NCBI RefSeq assembly: GCF_001545035.1
Contig: NZ_FCOJ02000003.1
Coordinates: 160,579 to 224,578 of the forward strand
Direction of reading: 5' to 3'
Length of the DNA stretch: 64,000 nucleotides
Source: Caballeronia glebae
GTDB taxonomy: Bacteria; Pseudomonadota; Gammaproteobacteria; Burkholderiales; Burkholderiaceae
Shown: positions 17,512-26,745 of the stretch, piece by piece
Position numbering within the stretch: the stretch's first letter is position 1
Layout: each line of letters starts with the position of its first letter
Notes under the pieces: generated by a model
Databases searched by the model: none
The model's input: only the letters and a program-made list of their open reading frames with translations
What the model was told of the DNA's origin: nothing
Position numbers and translations under genes: made by a program

Positions 17512-18633
17512 ATGAGCGCAGTCCATCTGCAGCAAATCCGCAAGTCCTTTGCCGGTGTCGACGTATTGAAGGGCGTCGACATCGAAGTGACCGATCGCGA
17601 GTTCATGGTTTTCGTCGGTCCATCGGGATGCGGAAAATCCACCTTGCTGCGCAGCATCGCCGGACTCGAACGCTGCGACTCGGGGCAAGTGCTGATCGGC
17701 GGCGAGGACGTCACCGACCTCGAACCATCGCAACGCGGCGTCGCGATGGTGTTTCAGTCGTATGCGCTCTATCCGCACATGTCGGTGTACGAAAACATTG
17801 CGTTCGGACTGCGCATGCTCAAGTTGCCTGAAGCGCAGATCAAGGAGCGCGTGCATCGCGCGGCCGAGATTCTGCAGATCGGTCAGTTGCTCGAACGGCG
17901 TCCGCGCGCGCTATCGGGCGGGCAGCGTCAGCGCGTCGCCATCGGCCGATCCATCGTGCGCGAACCGAAGGTGTTTCTCTTCGACGAGCCGCTCTCCAAT
18001 CTCGACGCCGCGCTGCGCGTGCAGATGCGTCTGGAGCTCATCAAGCTGCACAAGCAACTCAACGCGACGATGATCTACGTCACGCACGACCAGACCGAAG
18101 CCATGACGATGGCCGATCGTATCGTCGTGCTGAATCACGGAAGCGTCGAGCAGATCGGCTCGCCGCTTGAGTTGTATCGCACGCCGCGCAATCGCTTCGT
18201 CGCGGGCTTCATCGGCTCGCCGAAAATGAACTTCATGGATGTGCGCGTGACGCGCGTCGATGCCGCGGGCGTGACCATCGAATTGCCTGGCGGCGCGGCG
18301 CTCACGCTGCCGTTCGCGGCTTCCTCGGTGCAGGCGGGCGAGACGCTCACGCTCGGCATCCGGCCCGAGCATTTCGTCGAATCGGGCGGCGGCGATATCG
18401 ACAGCGGTCTCGCGGGCGAGGTCATGGTGATCGAACATCTCGGCGGCGAGACGCTGCTGCATGTGCGTCTGCCGAACGAACTCGTGATTCAGGTGAAGGG
18501 CTCGGGCGAATCGACGGCCGTCGAGGGACAGCGCCTGAACGCGGGCTTCAGCATTCGCCATGTGCATCTGTTTCGCGAAGATGGCAGCGCGCTCGAACGC
18601 ATGCGGCCTATAGCCGAGACCGCGACCGCCTGA
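17512..18633 (+). CDS. Sugar ABC transporter ATPase (UgpC/MsmK/MalK type)
   Basis: The 373-residue ATPase energises the polyol importer. Walker A is GPSGCGKST, the signature is LSGGQRQRV, Walker B is VFLFDEPLSNLD, and the switch histidine is in VTHDQTEA. A C-terminal TOBE/OB regulatory region (about 235-370) is present, as in MalK. The ATG at 17512 has GGGAG about seven bases before it; the open frame upstream has no family similarity. It is divergent from the binding protein and permeases, so both halves of the transporter flank one control region. Confidence 0.9.
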   Translation: MSAVHLQQIRKSFAGVDVLKGVDIEVTDREFMVFVGPSGCGKSTLLRSIAGLERCDSGQVLIGGEDVTDLEPSQRGVAMVFQSYALYPHMSVYENIAFGLRMLKLPEAQIKERVHRAAEILQIGQLLERRPRALSGGQRQRVAIGRSIVREPKVFLFDEPLSNLDAALRVQMRLELIKLHKQLNATMIYVTHDQTEAMTMADRIVVLNHGSVEQIGSPLELYRTPRNRFVAGFIGSPKMNFMDVRVTRVDAAGVTIELPGGAALTLPFAASSVQAGETLTLGIRPEHFVESGGGDIDSGLAGEVMVIEHLGGETLLHVRLPNELVIQVKGSGESTAVEGQRLNAGFSIRHVHLFREDGSALERMRPIAETATA

Positions 18634-18956
18634 CGAGCGAGTTCGTGTTCTGAGGAAGCCGTGCGCATCCCTTCTTGGTGCGTGGCCGCCGTTCGTTCGA
18701 CGCATCGACACTAGTCGGGATTACAAATGTTCCGGCATCGCGCAGTACAAAACTTCAAACGACTTGCCGATGCGCTCGATGCGACCTTGCCTTGTGTGCG
18801 CCAACCCACATAGCCCCTAACGCCTCATCGGTTCGAGCCCGCAAACGTTGGCCCGCAGACCGAAACTGAACTGACGTGCTTCAAATGGCGCACGGACGTC
18901 ACGTCGGGCACGACTCGTGCGACCGCTTCCACGACCAACTGAGGGATGGCTAGAGC
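18634..18956. other. Intergenic region with nothing recognised
   Basis: This 323-bp stretch separates the ABC ATPase from the EAL gene. I see no convincing small gene, terminator or palindrome; the EAL promoter should lie in its right part. Confidence 0.5.
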
Positions 18957-19841
18957 ATGAAAGGAACGACACACGGCTCGCCTGTCGCGAAAGCCGCGCC
19001 GAAGTCAGATCATGCATTCAGGCATCGCATACTCGACGGCCTCCAGGCTGGAGAATTCTGCATCGCCTATCAGGGAATCTACCGAGTCGACAGCGGCGAA
19101 CTCGCGCAGATGGAAGTGCTGATTCGCTGGCGTCATCCGGAATTCGGCGTCTTGCTGCCAGGCGCATTCATGGAGGCGTTCGAGGACGCCGACATCAAGC
19201 GCGAACTCACGTGGTTCGTGCTGGACGCGGTCGCGTTCGAAATCGGCGCATGGCGCGCAAGCGGCGGCGCGGATTATTCGGTCGCGGTGAACGTACCGCC
19301 CTCCGTTGCAGCGCTGCCCGGCTTCACCGAACGGATGGAGTCGATTTGCTTCGCGCACGGCATCACGCCCGATTGCATCGAACTCGAACTACTGGAGAGC
19401 GAGGATCTCGCGCGCATGCCGTCGATACGCAAAGTCGTGCGACGTCTAAGGAACAAGGGCGTAAGCGTTGCAATGGACGATTTCGGCACCGGCTATTCGT
19501 GTCTGGCCGCCCTCGGGCCGATCGACTTCGGGACGGTGAAGATCGCGAAGGAACTGCTCGCCGAAGCACCGAGCTGCCCGAACGCGTGCCTGGTGTTTTC
19601 GTCGGTCCTCGCGCTTCTCACGCGGCTGAAGGTGGCGATCGTCATCGAAGGCGTGGAGACGGCCGCGCAGGCGCAGTGGATCGCGCAATGGCCGCACGTG
19701 CTCGCGCAGGGCTTCTTTCTGGCGCGGCCCGCGTTCGGCATGGACAATGTGCCCGGCGCGCTGTTGAGACGGCCGGCGACGCAAGCCAGGGCGGCGCGGC
19801 GCGAAGGGCCACGAGCCATCAGGCTTGCCGATGCGGCCTGA
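18957..19841 (+). CDS. EAL-domain protein, probable c-di-GMP phosphodiesterase or sensor
   Basis: The 294-residue protein is almost entirely an EAL domain (about 20-265). The motifs are EVLIR (for EALxR), NVPP, ELLESE, DDFGTGYS and EGVET. The DDFG acidic pair and the glutamate of EGVET are kept, but EVL replaces EAL and VKIAKELL replaces the usual KIDRxF. It may still hydrolyse c-di-GMP, or be weak. There is no membrane segment or sensor domain. A strong terminator follows at 19863. Confidence 0.8.
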   Translation: MKGTTHGSPVAKAAPKSDHAFRHRILDGLQAGEFCIAYQGIYRVDSGELAQMEVLIRWRHPEFGVLLPGAFMEAFEDADIKRELTWFVLDAVAFEIGAWRASGGADYSVAVNVPPSVAALPGFTERMESICFAHGITPDCIELELLESEDLARMPSIRKVVRRLRNKGVSVAMDDFGTGYSCLAALGPIDFGTVKIAKELLAEAPSCPNACLVFSSVLALLTRLKVAIVIEGVETAAQAQWIAQWPHVLAQGFFLARPAFGMDNVPGALLRRPATQARAARREGPRAIRLADAA

Positions 19842-19862
19842 CGAATTCGAAGCGCGGACTAC

Positions 19863-19890
19863 GCCGGCGCATTGATGCGCCGGCTTTTTT
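19863..19890 (+). terminator. Intrinsic terminator after the EAL gene
   Basis: GCCGGCGC (19863-19870) pairs perfectly with GCGCCGGC (19877-19884) around a six-base loop, followed by six T residues. It is 21 bp after the EAL stop codon. Confidence 0.9.
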
Positions 19891-19959
19891 CCGCGTAGCG
19901 GCCCTCACTTGCCCGACGCCCGTGACAAGCGCTCCGGGCGGCAACGCTCAACCCACCCA

Positions 19960-20247
19960 TCACGGCGTCGATGCCGGCGCCGGCTTGCCCGCCTTCTGCG
20001 CGTTGATCTTCGACTGCGCGTTCTGCAGATTTTGCGGATAGTTCGTCTGCTCGCCAGCGGGGTTATAGCCGTTCTGCTCCAGTTGCTTCAGCTCGGCGTT
20101 CTTCTTCGCGCGCGCTTCCTTGCTCTGCGCCTTCTTGATCTGTTTCGGCGTGGATGCGGCCGTATCCTGCGCCTGCGCGACGGGCGCCGCGACGAAAGCG
20201 GCAACGGACAGGGCAATGACGGCCAGCGGTGCGATGCGTGTGTTCAT
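19960..20247 (-). CDS. Small secreted DUF4148-like protein
   Basis: The 95-residue product has a Sec signal peptide (MNTRIAPLAVIALSVAAFV, cleavage after AQA near 27). The mature part is lysine- and glutamine-rich and ends in the pattern NGYNPAGEQTNYPQNLQNAQ, characteristic of DUF4148 proteins that are abundant in Burkholderia. GGAG precedes the ATG at 20247. The function of the family is unknown; a periplasmic location is expected. Confidence 0.75.
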   Translation of the reverse strand: MNTRIAPLAVIALSVAAFVAAPVAQAQDTAASTPKQIKKAQSKEARAKKNAELKQLEQNGYNPAGEQTNYPQNLQNAQSKINAQKAGKPAPASTP

Positions 20248-20345
20248 GATCGATCTTCTCCGGATGGATGGCGACAGTCGCCAACGACGCTTGCGGGTTC
20301 GCGTTAGCAATCCGCGGTCCACATGCGGCGCGGCCGCAAAAACCG

Positions 20346-20789
20346 TCACCGGTCGACGATCCGGCTCAGATTCCCGCGCACGCGTTGCAAGAGCGCGATC
20401 AGCTGCTCGCTTTCCTGGCGGCTGAAGCCCGCGAGCGCCTCCGCCGTGATCTCGTCGCCGACGTGCCGCGCGCGGTCGAGCGCCTTCTCGGCCTTCGCGG
20501 TCATGCGCAACTGACGCTCGCGACGGTCGTCGGGATTCAGCCGGCGCTCGATCCAGCCGCCCTCTTCCATGCGGTCGAGCAACCGGCCGGCGGAAATAGG
20601 CGCGACTTCCAGCAGCCCGGCGAGCCGCGCCTGATTCACCTCGCCGTAGTGCGAGAGATACGCGAGCACGCGGCATTGCGCGCGCGTGAGATTGAGCGAC
20701 GACTTGGCCAGCACGTCGAAACGGTTGCCGCACAGGCGGTCCACGTCCGCGACCAGAAAGCCGAAGCGTTTATCGAGTTGAGTTTCCAT
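20346..20789 (-). CDS. MarR-family transcriptional regulator
   Basis: The 147-residue protein has the winged-helix of MarR regulators, with LTRAQCRVLAYLSHYG, the recognition helix region ISAGRLLDRMEEGGWIER and the wing DDRRERQLRMT. The ATG at 20789 (METQLDKRFG) is chosen over 20825 because it begins the conserved part. It is divergent from a DHA2 efflux pump, and a perfect palindrome lies between them, the usual arrangement of a repressor that responds to a toxic compound. Confidence 0.87.
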   Translation of the reverse strand: METQLDKRFGFLVADVDRLCGNRFDVLAKSSLNLTRAQCRVLAYLSHYGEVNQARLAGLLEVAPISAGRLLDRMEEGGWIERRLNPDDRRERQLRMTAKAEKALDRARHVGDEITAEALAGFSRQESEQLIALLQRVRGNLSRIVDR

Positions 20790-20875
20790 CGCGCGATTAT
20801 AGGTAACGGCTTTCGATGCGCGCACCTCGTGCGCACCCGGTAGTCGACCGTATTGCGCGGCATCGCGGCCACCCT

Positions 20876-20895
20876 ATAATAAGCCTGCTTATTAT
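20876..20895. promoter_or_regulatory. MarR operator-like perfect palindrome
   Basis: ATAATAAGCCTGCTTATTAT consists of two 9-bp arms around two bases. It is AT-rich, lies 39 bp before the pump gene and 86 bp before marR, and is placed to control both. Confidence 0.65.
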
Positions 20896-20934
20896 CAACT
20901 AACTCATAAAAGCCGCTGCCTCGCGGCAATCTCC

Positions 20935-22476
20935 ATGTCCTCCGAAGCCTTCCCGGAAAGCGCCGCGGCGCCCCTGAACCGCGGCATGCTGACCGTATCG
21001 ATCATGCTCGCCACGCTGATCCAGACGCTCGACAGCACCATCGCGAACGTCGCGCTGCCGCATATGCAGGGCACGCTGTCGGCCTCGCAGGACGAAATTA
21101 CGTGGGTGTTGACCTCTTATATCGTCGCGGCGGCGATCGCGACGCCGCTCACCGGCTGGCTTTCCGACCGGTTGAGCGTGAAGAAGCTCCTGTGCGTTTC
21201 GATTGCGGGCTTCACCGTGGCGTCGGCGTTTTGCGGCCTGTCGGAGACGCTCACGCAGATCGTCGCGTCGCGGCTGTTGCAGGGCGTGTTCGGGGCATCG
21301 CTCGTGCCGTTGTCGCAATCGATCCTGCTCGACATCAATCCGCGCGAGAAACAGGGCCAGGCGATGGCCGTCTGGGGCATGGGCGTGATGGTCGGGCCGA
21401 TTCTCGGGCCGACGCTCGGCGGCTGGCTCACCGACAGCTACAACTGGCGCTGGGTGTTTTTCATCAACGTGCCGATCGGCGCGTTCGCGCTCTTCGGCGT
21501 ATCGACGTTCCTGCCGGCGCAGGCCGCGCGGCGCGCCGTGAAGTTCGATGCGTTCGGCTTCGCGACGCTCGGTCTCGCAATCGGCGCGTTCCAGGCGATG
21601 CTCGATCGCGGCGAGCAACTCGACTGGTTCGGTTCGATGGAAATCCGCATCGAGGCGATTCTCGCGGTGCTGAGTTTCGTCTTCTTCATCGCGCATACGG
21701 CGACCGCTGGCACGCGCTCGTTCTTCAAATATCAGTTGCTGAAGGATCGCAACTTCGCGACCGGCACGTGCTTTATCTTCGTGATCGGCGCGGTGATGTA
21801 CGCGACGCGCGCGCTGTTGCCGCCGATGCTGCAGAACCTGATGAACTATCCCGTCGCGACGACGGGCCTCGTCACGGCGCCGAGCGGCGCGGGCACGATG
21901 ATCGCGATGCTCGTCGCGGGACGCCTTTTGAAGCACATCGATGCGCGTCTGCTGTTGCTGTCGGGGTTCCTGATTTCGGCGTTCGCGCTCTGGCAGATGA
22001 TGCAGTACACGATCGTGCTGTCGGCATCGGATATCGTGTGGCCGGGCGTGATTCAGGGCTTCGGGCTGGGACTCGTCTTCGTGCCGCTGTCGGCGCTGAC
22101 CTTTTCGACGCTCACGTCCGAGCTGCGCGCCGATGGCACCGCCACCTACAGCCTCATGCGCAATATCGGCAGCAGTATCGGCATTTCGATCGTGCAGACG
22201 CTGATGACGCGCAACACGCAGGTCGCCCACGCGGACCTCGCCGCGCAGGCGACGCCATTCAACCCGGCGATGCAGTCGCTTCTGTCCAGCGGCTCGATGC
22301 AGGACATGGCGATGCTGAATCAGACGATCACGCAGCAGGCCTCGATGATCGCGTATCTCAACGACTTCAAGCTGATGTTCGTCGCGACGCTGCTGGTGGT
22401 GCCGCTATTGCTGCTGATCCGGCCTGCGGGCAAGTCAGCCGCCGGGGAATCGGTGGCGCACGCGGCGATGGATTGA
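20935..22476 (+). CDS. DHA2-family (EmrB/QacA) multidrug efflux transporter
   Basis: The 513-residue protein has about 14 hydrophobic segments and the DHA2 signature LDSTIANVALPHMQGTLSAS in helix 1, with GWLSDRLSVKKL as motif A. Members export drugs, dyes or hydrophobic acids using the proton gradient, often with an EmrA-type partner; none is adjacent. The divergent MarR gene and palindrome suggest induction by a pump substrate. Confidence 0.88.
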   Translation: MSSEAFPESAAAPLNRGMLTVSIMLATLIQTLDSTIANVALPHMQGTLSASQDEITWVLTSYIVAAAIATPLTGWLSDRLSVKKLLCVSIAGFTVASAFCGLSETLTQIVASRLLQGVFGASLVPLSQSILLDINPREKQGQAMAVWGMGVMVGPILGPTLGGWLTDSYNWRWVFFINVPIGAFALFGVSTFLPAQAARRAVKFDAFGFATLGLAIGAFQAMLDRGEQLDWFGSMEIRIEAILAVLSFVFFIAHTATAGTRSFFKYQLLKDRNFATGTCFIFVIGAVMYATRALLPPMLQNLMNYPVATTGLVTAPSGAGTMIAMLVAGRLLKHIDARLLLLSGFLISAFALWQMMQYTIVLSASDIVWPGVIQGFGLGLVFVPLSALTFSTLTSELRADGTATYSLMRNIGSSIGISIVQTLMTRNTQVAHADLAAQATPFNPAMQSLLSSGSMQDMAMLNQTITQQASMIAYLNDFKLMFVATLLVVPLLLLIRPAGKSAAGESVAHAAMD

Positions 22477-22509
22477 GCGCGGCGACCGTGATGAACACGA
22501 GCGCCGCGC
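22477..22509. terminator. Possible bidirectional hairpin between convergent genes
   Basis: GCGCGGCG (22477-22484) can pair with CGCCGCGC (22502-22509). There is no T-tract on either side, so an intrinsic terminator is uncertain. Confidence 0.25.
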
Positions 22510-22525
22510 CGTCGCCCGCCCCGGC

Positions 22526-24517
22526 TTACTTGCGACTCTTGCGGGCGGGACGCCTGGCAGCCGTTGCGCGATCCAGCTTCGTCGCGGACTCGACGAACGC
22601 CCTCAACTCGTGTGCCGCGCGCGCGATCACGCTTTCCCATTCGCCCGGCTCGGTCTGACGGAAGAGCCGCATCGACGGATACCACGGGGTGTCGTCACGT
22701 TCGGTCATCCATCGCCAGCACTGGTCGAAGCGCGAAAGCATCCACACCGGCTTGTTCAGCGCGCCCGCCAGATGCGCGGTGGACGTATCCACGGCGATCA
22801 CGAGATCGAGATTTTCGATGATCGCGGCGGTATCGGCGAAATCGGTCACGTCGCTCATCGGGTCGAAGGGACGGATTTCGGCGGGAATCGCCTCGATCTG
22901 AGGCCGGGTCGTCGCGCCCAGTTGCAGGCTGACGAAGCTCACGCCCGGAACCTGCAACAGCGGCAGGAACTGGCGTGCGTGGATCGAGCGCCGCTTGTCG
23001 ACCGCGTCGGCGTTCTTGATGTCCCGCCGCCGCTCGCCCGCCCAGACGAGGCCCACCTTCGGCGATGCGCCGGGCAAGCGCGTTTTCCACGCATCGGCGA
23101 GACCGTCGGGCGCGCGCAGATACGGCACGAGAGCAGGAATCGAGTCGAGCGCCGTGTTGAAACGCAACGGCAGGCTCATCATGAAGCACCAATAATCGTG
23201 CGCGCGCAGGCCGCTCGCGTCCGCCCTCGTGATGCAGGCGTCGACTTCCTCGATTTCCTCGATCAGCCGCGAGAGCGGACGCTCGCAGACCACGGTCAGA
23301 TGCTTCAGGCCCTTCGCTTTCAGCAACGGGAGATAGCGGCAGAATTGCAGCGTGTCCCCGAATCCCTGCTCCGCCACCACGACGAGCGACTTGCCACGAA
23401 GCGCTTCGCCCCGCCATTGGGGAGAGGCGAAGCCCGAATCCCAGGCCAGCGGCCCTCCATGACGCGCGGCGAAGCGCGATTCGTAAAGCCTCCAGCCTTC
23501 GGCGAATTGCCCCTTGGCGAGCAACACGAGCGCGAGATTCGCCTGCAGGTCGGGATCGGCGGGCCGCGCCGCCAAACCGCTCCGATACGCCGACTCGGCG
23601 TCGTCCAGGCGCTGCAAGCCTTCCAGCACGCGGCCGAGGTTGAGCCACGCTTCGACGTATGACGGATCGAGTTCGAGGGCGCGCTGCAACGACGCCTGCG
23701 CCTCCTCGGAGCGGTTCGCGCCCATCAACACGGTGCCGAGGTTGAAGTGCCCGCTCGCCTGCTGGCCGTCGAGACTCAGCGCGTGGCGCAACACCGCCTC
23801 GGCTTCGTCCAGACGATCGAGTCTGAGCAGCACCGCGCCGAGATTCAGATGCGCGTCGAAGAAGTGCGGAGCCATCCGGATGGCCGCTTCGCACGCGGCT
23901 TTCGCGTCGTCCAGACGCTCTTCGTGCGCGAGCACCGCCGCAAGACCCGACATCGCGCGCGCATCCGCCGAATCGCGTTCGAGTGCGCCGCGAAAGAACG
24001 CCTCGGCTTCGTCGAGGCGCGCGAGCATGAACATCGCCCGGCCCGCATTGCGGTGTGCGCCGGGAAAGCGTGCGTCGAGAGCGAATACCTGGCGAAGCGC
24101 GGCTTCGGCTTCCCCGGCGCGCGTGGCGTCGAGCAGCAGCACCGCGAGGTTGTAGTACGCGGCCGGAGCGCGCGCATCGAGTTCAATCGCCCGCCGGAAC
24201 ATCGCTTCGGCCTCGACCGTGCAACCTTCGTCCAGCAGCACGCTGCCGAGACTGCCGACGAAACGCGCCTGTTCATCGACGGCGATCGCCTGACGGATCG
24301 AGCTTTCGGCTTCCGTCAGCACGCCGTGGTCTCGGAGAATCAGACCGAGCAAATGCAATGCGTCGGCATGACGAGGATTTTGAGCGAGCACTGAGCGATA
24401 GCCTGCTTCGGCTTCGTTTAACCGCCCAGCGATATGTGATTCGAGTGAACGATCAAAGAGAGGCATGAAAAAGGACAAATACGCTAATTCGGGATGCCGA
24501 TTATCAACGTCGTCCAT
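22526..24517 (-). CDS. TPR-repeat protein with glycosyltransferase-9-like C-terminus
   Basis: The 663-residue protein has about ten TPR units over residues 25-345, each near 34 residues (for example ARAPAAYYNLAVLLLDATRA). The C-terminal ~280 residues resemble heptosyltransferase-like domains: VVVAEQGFGDTLQFCRYLPLL, PKVGLVWAG and IAVDTSTAHLAGALNKPVW. Such proteins are widespread in Burkholderia and are thought to modify proteins or glycans, but the acceptor is unknown. Neither 24517 nor the alternative ATG at 24466 (MPLFDRSLES) has a good Shine-Dalgarno; family members often start near the latter. No membrane segment is seen. Confidence 0.75.
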   Translation of the reverse strand: MDDVDNRHPELAYLSFFMPLFDRSLESHIAGRLNEAEAGYRSVLAQNPRHADALHLLGLILRDHGVLTEAESSIRQAIAVDEQARFVGSLGSVLLDEGCTVEAEAMFRRAIELDARAPAAYYNLAVLLLDATRAGEAEAALRQVFALDARFPGAHRNAGRAMFMLARLDEAEAFFRGALERDSADARAMSGLAAVLAHEERLDDAKAACEAAIRMAPHFFDAHLNLGAVLLRLDRLDEAEAVLRHALSLDGQQASGHFNLGTVLMGANRSEEAQASLQRALELDPSYVEAWLNLGRVLEGLQRLDDAESAYRSGLAARPADPDLQANLALVLLAKGQFAEGWRLYESRFAARHGGPLAWDSGFASPQWRGEALRGKSLVVVAEQGFGDTLQFCRYLPLLKAKGLKHLTVVCERPLSRLIEEIEEVDACITRADASGLRAHDYWCFMMSLPLRFNTALDSIPALVPYLRAPDGLADAWKTRLPGASPKVGLVWAGERRRDIKNADAVDKRRSIHARQFLPLLQVPGVSFVSLQLGATTRPQIEAIPAEIRPFDPMSDVTDFADTAAIIENLDLVIAVDTSTAHLAGALNKPVWMLSRFDQCWRWMTERDDTPWYPSMRLFRQTEPGEWESVIARAAHELRAFVESATKLDRATAARRPARKSRK

Positions 24518-24567
24518 CGATCATTTGTCGAAAAGTGTCTCCCTCCGTGTGACACTGCGCCGCCTCG

Positions 24568-26637
24568 CTACACGCTGACCTCGCGCGTTTGCAGCATCGT
24601 TCCGAACTCATTGGCGGAGAGCGGCATCGCCAGCAAGAAACCCTGCATCTCGTCGCACATCATGTCCTGCAGCCGGTCGAGCTGCGAGCCGGTCTCGACG
24701 CCTTCCGCGACCACATCCATATCGAGCGAATGCGCGAGCGCGATGATCGCCGATACGATCGCGCGCCCTTCCTGCCCGTTTTCGTCGAGCCCATTCGTAA
24801 AGAACCGGTCGATCTTCAGTTGCTTCGCGCGAAAACGCTGCAAATACGCGAGACTCGAATAGCCCGTGCCGAAATCGTCGATCGCGATCTCGAAACCGCT
24901 CTCCTGGAACGCGCGAATCATCTCGATGGTGCGCGGCGCGTCCTGCATCGCCACCGACTCGGTAATCTCGAACATGATCTGCTCGCTCTGCACGCCTTCG
25001 TCGCGCACGATCGTCATGATGTTCGCGACGAGATCCGCCTCGTGCATCTGCCGCGGCGACAGGTTGATCGCCACCTTCACCTGCTCACGCCCCTCGGCGC
25101 GCCACTGCGCCATGTGCCTGCAAGCCTCCCGCACGACCCAGTAGCCGATCTGCACAATCTGCCCGGAACGCTCCGCGATCGGGATGAATTCGAGCGGCGT
25201 GAGCGTGCCGATCTCCGGATGATCGAGCCGGATCAGCGCCTCCGCGCCCGCCAGCTCGCCGCTCGTGCCGCGAAACTTCGGCTGGAATAGCAGATAGAAG
25301 TGGCCGCCGTTCAGCGCCTCGTGCAGCGCCTGCTGAATCTGCAAAGTGCGCACTGCCGCCTCGTTCATGCTCGCCTCGAAGAAGCGATACGTGCTGCGCC
25401 CGCCGCGCTTCGCCTCGTACATCGCGACGTCCGCGTGCTTGAGCAGCGACTCGACGCTGTCGCCGTCCTGCGGATACAACGCAATGCCGATGCTCGCCAT
25501 CACCTGCAACGGATGATTCCCGACGACGAGGCCTTTTTTCATCGCGTCGAGAATGCGTTCGGCCATCTTCTCGGCGTCGGTCGGCGCGTGCAGGTTTTCG
25601 AGCATCACGACGAACTCGTCGCCGCCCAGCCGCGCCACCGTATCGCCGCCGCGCACGCAATCCTGCAGGCATCGCGAGAAGGCCTTCAGCACCTCGTCGC
25701 CGACGGTGTGGCCGAGCGAATCGTTGATCGTCTTGAAGCCGTCGAGGTCCATGAAAAGAATCGCGAAGCGGCTGCCGTCGCGCCGCGCGTTTCTGATCGC
25801 ACGATCGATGCGCTCGTTCATCGTGCGGCGGTTCGGCAGGTCGGTGAGCGTATCGAAGGTCGCCATGCGCACGATCTGCCCGTTCAGGCGCGACACCGAA
25901 CCGGCGAGCAGCGCCGTGCGCGCGTCGAAGCGCGAGAGCACGAGCGTGATGATCAGGATGGCCAGCGTGAACAGCACGATAGTGGTCGCGAGCCAGTGCG
26001 CATCGACATCGTTGGCCGCGCCGCAGATCGAGCCCGGCAGAAATTCGGCCGCCGCGTTGCCCGTGTAGTGCATGCCGGTGATCGCGATGCCCATCACCAG
26101 CGCCGAGCCCGCGCGCTTCGCGAGCACGTTCGTCTGATTCGCGTCCGATAGCGTGTGCGCGATCCACAGCGCCGCGCCCGACGCGACCACCGCGATCGCG
26201 ATCGACGCCGCGAACAGGCGCGGATCGTACTCGATTGCAGGGAGCATGCGCATCGCGGCGTCGCCGGTGTAGTGCATCGCCGCGATGCCCGCGCCCATCA
26301 GCACGCTGCTCGCGACGAGCCGCTTCGCCGTGAGACGCCTGCTCGTGATGACGAGGAGCGCGAAAAACGACACGAGCACCGCGATGCCGAGCGACCCGGC
26401 GGTGATTTTCAAGTCGTAGCCGAGCGGAATCGGCAATTCGAAAGCGAGCACGCCGATGAAATGCATCGACCAGATGCCGATGCCCATCGACGCCGCGCCG
26501 CCCGCGAGCCAGACGTGCCGCGTGCGCGACTGCGTGAGCGACGCGAGCCGGCCCGAAATATCGAGCGCGGTATAGGAGGCGAGCGTCGCGACCACGAGCG
26601 ATGCCGCGACCAGCCAGAAGTTATAGGTGCCGTGCAT
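24568..26637 (-). CDS. MHYT-GGDEF-EAL membrane protein, c-di-GMP turnover
   Basis: The 689-residue protein has an N-terminal seven-helix MHYT sensor (about 1-250) with three motif copies, SMHFIG, AMHYTG and GMHYTG, proposed to bind copper and sense a diatomic gas. A GGDEF domain follows (about 265-430) with an intact RLGGDEF. Then comes an EAL domain (about 440-685) with EALIR, DDFGTGYSSL and AEGVET all intact. Both catalytic activities look preserved, so it may switch between synthesis and breakdown of c-di-GMP at the inner membrane. Confidence 0.92.
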   Translation of the reverse strand: MHGTYNFWLVAASLVVATLASYTALDISGRLASLTQSRTRHVWLAGGAASMGIGIWSMHFIGVLAFELPIPLGYDLKITAGSLGIAVLVSFFALLVITSRRLTAKRLVASSVLMGAGIAAMHYTGDAAMRMLPAIEYDPRLFAASIAIAVVASGAALWIAHTLSDANQTNVLAKRAGSALVMGIAITGMHYTGNAAAEFLPGSICGAANDVDAHWLATTIVLFTLAILIITLVLSRFDARTALLAGSVSRLNGQIVRMATFDTLTDLPNRRTMNERIDRAIRNARRDGSRFAILFMDLDGFKTINDSLGHTVGDEVLKAFSRCLQDCVRGGDTVARLGGDEFVVMLENLHAPTDAEKMAERILDAMKKGLVVGNHPLQVMASIGIALYPQDGDSVESLLKHADVAMYEAKRGGRSTYRFFEASMNEAAVRTLQIQQALHEALNGGHFYLLFQPKFRGTSGELAGAEALIRLDHPEIGTLTPLEFIPIAERSGQIVQIGYWVVREACRHMAQWRAEGREQVKVAINLSPRQMHEADLVANIMTIVRDEGVQSEQIMFEITESVAMQDAPRTIEMIRAFQESGFEIAIDDFGTGYSSLAYLQRFRAKQLKIDRFFTNGLDENGQEGRAIVSAIIALAHSLDMDVVAEGVETGSQLDRLQDMMCDEMQGFLLAMPLSANEFGTMLQTREVSV

Positions 26638-26745
26638 GATGCCGTATACCGGAGGAGACTCGTTAGCGTGAGCGTCTTATCGGCTTACTACAGTCGATCT
26701 TTAGGCACGGGATGCGAAATATTCGCCACGCGCGGCGCGCCAATC

